Positions 58,122 to 64,000 of a DNA stretch of 64,000 nucleotides are shown here, one piece after another; position 1 is the stretch's first letter; every line of letters begins with the position of its first letter. Source of the DNA: Thioflexithrix psekupsensis (GTDB lineage: Bacteria > Pseudomonadota > Gammaproteobacteria > Beggiatoales > Beggiatoaceae); assembly GCF_002149925.1 (NCBI RefSeq), contig NZ_MSLT01000023.1, positions 62,001 through 126,000 of the forward strand, given 5' to 3'. Under the pieces are notes generated by a model, which did no database searches, had not been told where the DNA came from, and worked only from the letters and a program-made list of their open reading frames with translations. The position numbers were made by a program, and so were the translations under genes.

Positions 58122-58421
58122 ATGACTTTCCGCTATGTAGGCTATTTTGTTGAATGGGAGTGTGGTGCGGATTTGTCAGCAGATACCATTGAAGCACACT
58201 GGCAGTTATTAACACATACAAACGATTTTTGTGAACATACCCAATTGACTAACTGACTTGTGCGGAACGGGCGCGGTATTTTTTGGAGGAGGTGGCGCGG
58301 TGTAAAGAATAGCGGGGTATGATTGATAAAATTCTAAATACCTTTACTCCCTTTTAAAGCAGAGAAATAAGCACACAAATGAATTGTTAAATGCCATCTC
58401 TGCCGTAATGGTTTTCTTTAC
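58122..58421. other. Gap with WD40-gene 3' remnant
   Basis: A 44-codon frame at 58122-58256 starts directly after the antitoxin stop without a ribosome site; I do not call it a gene. From 58240 to 58311 the sequence duplicates the 3' end of the nSTAND-WD40 gene (57372-57440). It reads CAERARYFLEEVARCKE and then a stop, and is preceded by small rearrangements. The remainder to livG shows nothing. Confidence 0.5.
58240..58311 (+). pseudogene. Remnant of a second nSTAND-WD40 gene 3' end
   Basis: About 70 bp duplicate 57372-57440. GTGCGGAACGGGCGCGGTAT and the TTTTTTGGAGGAGGTGG following it are shared almost exactly, as is the shared CCCAATTG start. The copy encodes ERARYFLEEVARCKE before a stop at 58309. 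It points to a former tandem paralogue or a duplication during insertion of the PIN pair. Confidence 0.65.
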
Positions 58422-59231
58422 CTATATTTCCTCTCCCAAATAAGCCGCAATAACCGCAGGATTTTCTCGGATAGATTGCGGGTTTCCTTCCGCGATTTTA
58501 CGCCCATAATCTAACACCACAATATGATCCGAAATATCCATCACAACCCGCATATCATGTTCAATTAATAAAATGCCCACTTCATGTTCTTTTTTAATAA
58601 ACAATAACAACTGACTTAATGCCGCTGATTCGGCAGGATTTAACCCCGCGGCAGGTTCATCTAAACACAATAACGCAGGTTGAGTACACATGGCGCGAGC
58701 AATTTCCAATTTACGCTGTGCGCCATAAGGCAAATTACCCGCCGCCACATCGGCATAAGACAATAAATCAATTTGCGTCAACCAATAACGCGCCAATTCC
58801 ACCGCATTATGCTCGGCTTGACGAAAGGCTTTTAAACCCAATAAGCCAAAAAGACTATAACCCGAAGCGCGCATTAAACGATGATGTTGCGCCACCATTA
58901 AATTTTCTAACACAGACATACCGGGAAATAAACGAATATTTTGAAATGTCCGCGCCACCGCTGCTTTTTGCGCAATTTGAAAGCCGCGCATTCGTTCTAA
59001 TAAAAATGTTTTTTCCGAATGCAATAAAGACAAACGCCCAGAAGTCGGCACATAAAAACCCGTTAAACAATTAAACACCGTTGTTTTTCCCGCGCCATTG
59101 GGGCCAATAATGGCCGTAATGGCTTTTTTACGCGCCACAAAAGACACATCATCTACGGCAATTAAACCGCTAAAAGCCATTGTCAAATGCTCTACTTTTA
59201 ATAAAACATGCTCTTGAATTTCGCTCATCAT
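58422..59231 (-). CDS. livG: Branched-chain amino acid ABC transporter ATP-binding protein
   Basis: 270 residues from ATG 59231, which overlaps the livM stop (ATGA) and has GGAGA upstream; the frame extends to 59321 inside livM but without a start signal. Walker [10 protein letters not shown] and the LivG-type signature [14 protein letters not shown] are seen. Walker B is [13 protein letters not shown]. It powers import of leucine, isoleucine and valine or related solutes. livF does not follow. Confidence 0.9.
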   Translation of the reverse strand: MMSEIQEHVLLKVEHLTMAFSGLIAVDDVSFVARKKAITAIIGPNGAGKTTVFNCLTGFYVPTSGRLSLLHSEKTFLLERMRGFQIAQKAAVARTFQNIRLFPGMSVLENLMVAQHHRLMRASGYSLFGLLGLKAFRQAEHNAVELARYWLTQIDLLSYADVAAGNLPYGAQRKLEIARAMCTQPALLCLDEPAAGLNPAESAALSQLLLFIKKEHEVGILLIEHDMRVVMDISDHIVVLDYGRKIAEGNPQSIRENPAVIAAYLGEEI

Positions 59232-60559
59232 TTCGTCTCCGATAACGGCGTGATTTGATGATGATGTGGATAAAGTCGAATGGTTGGTTCTCGATGTGCC
59301 AATAAGCCGCGAGGTCGCCAAACCATAATAGCCACCATTCCCGCGCCAAAAGCCACCATTCGATATTCAGCTAAACCGCGGAATAACTCCGTTGCACCAA
59401 TTAACAATACCGCTGCAATCACCACTCCCATTTGCCGCCCCATTCCACCTAAAACCACAATGGCTAAAATAATGGCCGATTCAATAAAAGTAAAACTTTC
59501 TGGACTCACAAAACCTTGTCGCGTGGCAAAAAAAGCCCCAGCAAAGCCCCCAAACATCGCCCCAATACCAAACGCCGTTAATTTAGTATTGACAGGATTA
59601 ATGCCCAAAGATCGACACGCAATTTCATCTTCTCGCAACGCCTCCCAAGCGCGACCAATCGGTAATTTACGAATGCGCAAGGTAAAAAAATTGGTCATTA
59701 AAGCAAGAATTAAAATCACATAATAAAGAAAAATAAGACGGTGCATCACGTCAAAATCTAAACCAAAAAAACTATGAAAAGTATGCCCACCATCAGAAGC
59801 AGTACGGCTAAATTCTAAACCAAAAAAAGTAGGGCGTGGAATATTAGAAATGCCATTTGGCCCTCCGGTGAAAGTGTACCAATTGAGCAAAATAATGCGA
59901 ATAATTTCCCCTAATCCTAACGTCACAATCGCCAAATAATCCCCCCGCAAGCGCAACACCGGATAACCCAATAAAACCCCCAAACTCGCCCCCAATAAAC
60001 CCGCAATTGGTAAGGCCATCCAAAACGTCCAATCAAAGTGCATCGCTAATAACGCAAAAGAATAAGCCCCCATCGCATAAAAAGCCACATAACCTAAATC
60101 CAATAATCCCGCTAAACCCACCACAATATTTAAACCCCAACCCAACATAATATACGTTAAAACTAAAACTGCAATATCTAAGTAATAGCGGCTGGCCAAA
60201 GGCGATAATGGAAAGAGTAACGCCACAATAATTAACACCAGACCTAATATAAAATGGGTACGATGCCAAAATTGCGGCGTAAGGGACAAGCGAGGAAAAT
60301 AAGAATGTTCAGGGGAAGAAAGGGGATGTTGCAAACGTTGCCACTGCCAATAGGTGGCGAGTAAAAAGCGACCTAAAAACACAATTACCATCGCGGTAAT
60401 AACCCATTGCCAGCGCAATTCAAAACTTAATCCACCCATTTGTTGTGCGGTGCGCACACCAAAAATTAAAAAGGTTAAACCTAGCGTTAATAAAGCCGCT
60501 AAAAAGGCTTGTTTTAATGATTCAAAATAATCAATTTGTTTTAATACCATCCCGATCAT
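59228..60559 (-). CDS. livM: Branched-chain amino acid ABC transporter permease LivM
   Basis: 443 residues. Three N-terminal helices (about the first 110 residues) precede the LivM-type permease core ([52 protein letters not shown]). It forms the pore with LivH. The start ATG 60559 overlaps the livH stop by one base. Confidence 0.9.
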   Translation of the reverse strand: MIGMVLKQIDYFESLKQAFLAALLTLGLTFLIFGVRTAQQMGGLSFELRWQWVITAMVIVFLGRFLLATYWQWQRLQHPLSSPEHSYFPRLSLTPQFWHRTHFILGLVLIIVALLFPLSPLASRYYLDIAVLVLTYIMLGWGLNIVVGLAGLLDLGYVAFYAMGAYSFALLAMHFDWTFWMALPIAGLLGASLGVLLGYPVLRLRGDYLAIVTLGLGEIIRIILLNWYTFTGGPNGISNIPRPTFFGLEFSRTASDGGHTFHSFFGLDFDVMHRLIFLYYVILILALMTNFFTLRIRKLPIGRAWEALREDEIACRSLGINPVNTKLTAFGIGAMFGGFAGAFFATRQGFVSPESFTFIESAIILAIVVLGGMGRQMGVVIAAVLLIGATELFRGLAEYRMVAFGAGMVAIMVWRPRGLLAHREPTIRLYPHHHQITPLSETK

Positions 60560-61479
60560 TAGACTTTCTCCACTTCGGGCTTGCCCAATAAACCTGTTGG
60601 ACGGAAAATTAAGACTAATACCAGAATAGAAAATGCCGCCACATCTTTATATTCTACCGTAAAATAAGCCGACCAAAATACTTCTATTAATCCAATCAAT
60701 AATCCCCCTAACATCGCCCCCGGTAAAGAACCAATCCCACCCAATACCGCCGCCGTAAATGCCTTAATTCCCGCTAAGAAACCAATAAAGAAATCAATCA
60801 CACCATAGTAAAGTAAAAACATCATTCCCGCCACCGAAGCCAACGCCGCCCCCATAACAAAAGTGAGTGAGATAGTTTTATCGACATTAATGCCTAATAA
60901 CGCGGCCATTTTTCTATCTTGCTCACAAGCACGCTGTTCTCGTCCCAATTTAGTTTTACTGATTAATAAAGAAAACGCGGTCATTAATACAATAGTTAAA
61001 ACCACAATTAAAATTTGTAAATAACTTAATACCACAGTATAATCTTGCTTCTGCATTAAGATAAATCCACCTTCAATCACAGGCGGTAAAGGTTTCACTT
61101 GTGCGCCTTGTAATAACTGCACATAATTTTGTAAAAAAATAGACATGCCAATCGCTGAAATTAAAGGCGCAAGCCGAAATGAACCCCGTAACGGTCGATA
61201 AGCCAAACGCTCCACCGTCCAACCATAAGTCGCCGTTAATAACATGCCAACAATTAACACAATGAATAACGCCAAAGGAATCCAAGTCATTCCCAATGCA
61301 CCTAAAATTAAAAAAACAATCAGCGCGTGAAATGCACCCATCATAAAAATTTCACCATGCGCAAAATTAATCATACCAATAATGCCATAAACCATTGAAT
61401 AACCAATGGCAATTAATCCATAAATCGCCCCTAGCGTAATGCCATTAATCAATTGTTGAATAAAGTATTCCATAGTCAT
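60559..61479 (-). CDS. livH: Branched-chain amino acid ABC transporter permease LivH
   Basis: 306 residues with about eight membrane helices. Typical LivH text at the start ([22 protein letters not shown]) and the cytoplasmic loop ([21 protein letters not shown]). The start may be ATG 61479 or 61473 (MEYFIQQL). First gene of the livH-livM-livG unit; no binding protein livK is upstream. Confidence 0.92.
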   Translation of the reverse strand: MTMEYFIQQLINGITLGAIYGLIAIGYSMVYGIIGMINFAHGEIFMMGAFHALIVFLILGALGMTWIPLALFIVLIVGMLLTATYGWTVERLAYRPLRGSFRLAPLISAIGMSIFLQNYVQLLQGAQVKPLPPVIEGGFILMQKQDYTVVLSYLQILIVVLTIVLMTAFSLLISKTKLGREQRACEQDRKMAALLGINVDKTISLTFVMGAALASVAGMMFLLYYGVIDFFIGFLAGIKAFTAAVLGGIGSLPGAMLGGLLIGLIEVFWSAYFTVEYKDVAAFSILVLVLIFRPTGLLGKPEVEKV

Positions 61480-61678
61480 TTATCACCGATGGTTTATGCA
61501 GCCAGCAAAATTAAAACAAGATTAAAGACACTGGCTGGGTTAATAAATTGTTATCTCGCAGATTCAAATCGCTGTTAAGCATAAAAAATAACGAGACAAA
61601 AGGCAAATAAAAATCATCACCCGATGACCGCTTATTGTTTTACACTGATTATTCTCAAGCGAAAATAGGAAAAATAAA

Positions 61679-62173
61679 ATGGAAATTAGACATTATCAAG
61701 AATCCGATTGGCCGCAAATGTGGGCAATGATGCAACCTGTGTTTGCCGCGGGAGAAACTTATGCTTATCCGCAAAATATCACCGAGCAGGAATTGCGGCA
61801 TTTATGGCTGGAATTGGCACAAGCCACTTATGTCGCGTGTAATGAGCAAGGAGAGGTGATTGGCACTTATTATTTAAAAGCCAATCAAATTGGTTTGGGC
61901 GCGCACGTGGCAAATTCTGGCTATGTCGTGGCAGAAAAAGCGCGAGGACAAGGCGTAGCAAACGCATTGTGTCAGCATTCGCAACAAATGGCTCTGGCCG
62001 CCGGATTTAAAGCCATGCAATATAATTTTGTGGTATCTACCAATAAAATTGCCGTGGGGATTTGGCAAAAGAATGGTTTTAAAATTGCGGGTGTTTTGGA
62101 TAGGGCATTTAAATTGAGAAACGAGACTTATGTGGATATTTATGTGATGTATAAATGGCTGGCGAATGATTGA
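61679..62173 (+). CDS. GNAT-family N-acetyltransferase
   Basis: 164 residues. The acetyl-CoA-binding segment VVAEKARGQGVANALCQHS and the typical N-terminal pattern IRHYQESDWPQMWAMM mark a GNAT. The substrate is unknown. It stands alone, convergent with rnhA. Confidence 0.85.
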   Translation: MEIRHYQESDWPQMWAMMQPVFAAGETYAYPQNITEQELRHLWLELAQATYVACNEQGEVIGTYYLKANQIGLGAHVANSGYVVAEKARGQGVANALCQHSQQMALAAGFKAMQYNFVVSTNKIAVGIWQKNGFKIAGVLDRAFKLRNETYVDIYVMYKWLAND

Positions 62174-62198
62174 CCTTAATGACAAGGTTCATTGGTGT

Positions 62199-62666
62199 TT
62201 AATGCTGAGTGGATGACTGTAAAAATTCATCCATCGCTTGATTGGCGAGTGCGTCGGCGATGTCATTTTCTCGATGTCCCTGATGTCCGCGCACCCAGCA
62301 CCATTCGACGTGATGCCGTTGCGCAGCCGCATGTAAACGTTGCCACAAATCGACATTCATGATCGGCCGACTTTTACGCAGCCAATTGACTCGAATCCAA
62401 TCGTGTATCCATTCGGTGATGCCTTGTTGTACATATTTGGAGTCTGTGGTGAGGCGCACGGTGCAAGGTCGTGTTAATTTTTCTAAGGCCATAATGGCAG
62501 CCATTAATTCCATACGATTATTGGTGGTGTGCGCTTCTGCACCGTAAAACCGTTTTTCCACCGCGCCATAACGAAGTAGCACACCCCAACCGCCCACACC
62601 GGGATTACCACGGCAACCGCCATCGGTAAAGGCTTCGACGATTTTTGGTTGATTTTCTTGGCTCAT
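62199..62666 (-). CDS. rnhA: Ribonuclease HI
   Basis: 155 residues. It cleaves RNA in RNA-DNA hybrids. Active-site acids are seen in [27 protein letters not shown] and ENDIADALA; the HQGH loop is also present. It is downstream of the methyltransferase gene with no gap, as in other gammaproteobacteria. Confidence 0.96.
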   Translation of the reverse strand: MSQENQPKIVEAFTDGGCRGNPGVGGWGVLLRYGAVEKRFYGAEAHTTNNRMELMAAIMALEKLTRPCTVRLTTDSKYVQQGITEWIHDWIRVNWLRKSRPIMNVDLWQRLHAAAQRHHVEWCWVRGHQGHRENDIADALANQAMDEFLQSSTQH

Positions 62667-63395
62667 CTACGATTCTCGATTCATGCCGACCATGCCCGAA
62701 GTCACCAACACGGGTTGCTGTTGCCAACGGGGACGAATCAGGGTTAAAGGTAACACTCTTTTGCACGCCACTAACACGTAAATTGCGCCCATTGTGGGCA
62801 GCCAACGCTCTCCCCATTGATCCAGTTGCTGCGCCGTACGAATAAAATGTTGTCGTTGCAACGGCAAAGAGAAAAAAAAGGTACGCTGCGTCACCACATC
62901 CAGTCCTAATAAAGCTAACCAGTCCTTAATACGCAAAATCGGCAAAAAACGCCCACACCACGGGGCAACTTCTCTTTTTAACAAAAACCAATGCCACAAT
63001 CCCCATAAACTCAATGGGTTAAAACCTAAAATAATCACGTGTCCTTCAGGAATCAATACCCGCTGCACTTCGCGTAACACTTCATGCGGATGATCTTCAA
63101 AATCCAAAATATGCGGCAATACCACCACATCCACGCTGTCATTGGCAAACGGCAAAGCCGTCGCATGCGCGTAAACACAAGGCGACGGCGTGTCTAAAGA
63201 TCGGCTCAATATCCACTTGTGGCGAATACGGCTACTTTCTAATAATTGCCCCTGTCCAATGCTGCCAATTTGTACTAAATGAAAACCAAATAATTGCGGT
63301 AATAACGTGGATAAATTCTGCGTTTCCACCCGCAATATTCGTTGTCCTAATGGGGTTTCAAACCACGCATCAAGTTGGGCGGTACGGGTTGCCAC
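62667..63395 (-). CDS. Class I SAM-dependent methyltransferase, YafS-like
   Basis: 242 residues. A Methyltransf_11-type core with YAHATALPFANDSVDVVVL and LREVQRVLIPEGHVIILGF. The position right before rnhA matches yafS in E. coli. The start is GTG 63395 with AAGGA about ten bases upstream. The substrate is unknown. Confidence 0.8.
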   Translation of the reverse strand: MATRTAQLDAWFETPLGQRILRVETQNLSTLLPQLFGFHLVQIGSIGQGQLLESSRIRHKWILSRSLDTPSPCVYAHATALPFANDSVDVVVLPHILDFEDHPHEVLREVQRVLIPEGHVIILGFNPLSLWGLWHWFLLKREVAPWCGRFLPILRIKDWLALLGLDVVTQRTFFFSLPLQRQHFIRTAQQLDQWGERWLPTMGAIYVLVACKRVLPLTLIRPRWQQQPVLVTSGMVGMNRES

Positions 63396-63412
63396 AAGTG
63401 GTTAAGTCCTTG

Positions 63413-63736
63413 TTAAAAAGGCATTTTAAAGCCGCTGGGTAAATCAAGTCCTCCCGTCAAACCGGACAGCTTCTCTTGATTGGCTTTTTCAATTTTACGC
63501 ACGGCATCATTGACCGCAGCGGCCATCAAATCTTCTAACATTTCTTTGTCATCGCCCATCAGAGACGCATCTATCGCAACACGTCGCACATCATGCCGCC
63601 CCGTCATCACGACTTGCACCAAACCGCCACCCGCTTCGCCAGTGACTTCCATGTTGGCTAATTCTTCCTGCATTTTCTGCATATTTTCTTGCATTTTTTG
63701 CGCTTGTTTCATCAAGCCAGATAAGCCACCTTTCAT
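63413..63736 (-). CDS. YbaB/EbfC-family nucleoid-associated protein
   Basis: 107 residues. It begins [20 protein letters not shown] and has the family segments [16 protein letters not shown] and ALKR-type acidic helix. YbaB dimers bind DNA non-specifically; the gene usually sits between dnaX and recR. Neither is visible here, though the window ends close by. Confidence 0.93.
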   Translation of the reverse strand: MKGGLSGLMKQAQKMQENMQKMQEELANMEVTGEAGGGLVQVVMTGRHDVRRVAIDASLMGDDKEMLEDLMAAAVNDAVRKIEKANQEKLSGLTGGLDLPSGFKMPF

Positions 63737-63782
63737 CTGTAGATTTTCCTTAAAGTTGAGATGTTGAGAATTAAAAATTAAA

Positions 63783-63998
63783 TTAACGGGTTAGTTTTTC
63801 GGTCAACAAGGCAAATTCTTGTTTCATTTGCGTGTTATCAAATACCAGTAATTCAGGCACTTCAATGGTCAATAGCAAGCCAAACGCATCTTGACTGGTG
63901 CGCAACAAATTCACCAATTCACCGCTGAGGGTGACTGTTTGTAGTGTGTTTTGTGCCACAGCGAGATCAGCTTGTGTTTTGGCATAAGCGTGCTGCAT
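63783..63998 (-). CDS. Partial hypothetical protein at the window edge
   Basis: At least 71 residues, ending in [11 protein letters not shown]. No family recognised. The gene probably begins beyond the right edge, since ATG 63998 is only two bases from the end and the protein continues to look coding up to it. It is in line with the ybaB gene (46 bp), where dnaX is expected in many relatives, but I cannot confirm that. Confidence 0.5.
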   Translation of the reverse strand: MQHAYAKTQADLAVAQNTLQTVTLSGELVNLLRTSQDAFGLLLTIEVPELLVFDNTQMKQEFALLTEKLTR

Positions 63999-64000
63999 TT

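Noticed and set aside
58122..58256. 44-codon frame directly after the antitoxin gene
   Set aside because: No ribosome site, no family, and its end runs into the duplicated WD40 3' remnant.
62173..62188. Short ACCTT/AAGGT stem between the GNAT gene and rnhA
   Set aside because: Only five base pairs and no T tract; too weak to call a terminator.
1..64000. tRNA, rRNA and CRISPR arrays
   Set aside because: I looked in the longer gaps and saw no TpsiC-type motifs, rRNA sequence or spaced direct repeats with unique spacers; the only regular repeats are coding (WD40 and the 102-bp units).

Overview
The window reads as a chromosomal segment of a Gammaproteobacterium, most likely a sulfur-oxidising, possibly filamentous member of the Beggiatoa/Thiothrix group. 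This is inferred from gene content: a cytoplasmic sulfite-oxidising SoeABC-type complex, ftsZ-lpxC with a DciA (DUF721) gene next to it, the Crp/Fnr family, a YafS-like methyltransferase beside rnhA, and large nSTAND/WD40 and cyclase-TPR proteins of the kind common in multicellular bacteria. No tRNA, rRNA or CRISPR array was noticed.

Region by region. 1-5.2 kb holds an OmpA-type protein with thrombospondin-3 repeats, an orphan ureD, a decayed gene, ftsZ, lpxC and convergent dciA. 5.2-9.1 kb is an accessory patch. An IS630-family element there has inserted into the first codons of a small secreted-protein gene, and the break can be reconstructed to the base. Two related palindromic elements flank it, and a membrane/coiled-coil gene with a TagO/VasI-like end follows. 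9.3-31.4 kb is mostly housekeeping and metabolism: a secreted beta-propeller protein, a Pat-type acyl-CoA synthetase/acetyltransferase, an orphan sugar-binding protein, an LRR protein, a dienelactone-hydrolase homologue without its catalytic residues, ffh, putrescine synthesis (aguA-aguB), a Crp/Fnr regulator, ilvD, rubredoxin reductase, two dipeptide-type ABC permeases, fructosamine kinase, an NNMT-like methyltransferase and a P1B-like ATPase with an altered metal motif.

31.4-40.6 kb holds a radical SAM/SPASM gene, a 191-bp MITE whose ends match the IS630 element, soeABC, a decayed MITE relative, a two-gene ATPase plus TOPRIM-like module that is a candidate defence system, and cheR. 40.6-46.3 kb is a minus-strand run (PerM-type permease, anmK, a small membrane protein, hisS, prmA, and a lytic transglycosylase). 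It is followed by an H-NS-like gene and pckA.

49.1-58.3 kb is the most unusual part, a run of same-strand genes. A 1432-residue protein resembles soluble adenylyl cyclase (two degenerate cyclase domains, AAA NTPase, TPR-like tail). It is followed by a HEPN-nSTAND1-WD40 protein with fourteen nearly identical WD40 units, broken by a one-base deletion in the eighth unit. A PIN-domain/antitoxin-like pair comes next, then a duplicated scrap of the WD40 gene's 3' end. I regard this as a probable biological-conflict (anti-phage or self/non-self) locus. 58.4-64 kb carries livHMG (no livF or livK), a GNAT gene, rnhA, a methyltransferase, ybaB/ebfC and a partial gene at the edge.
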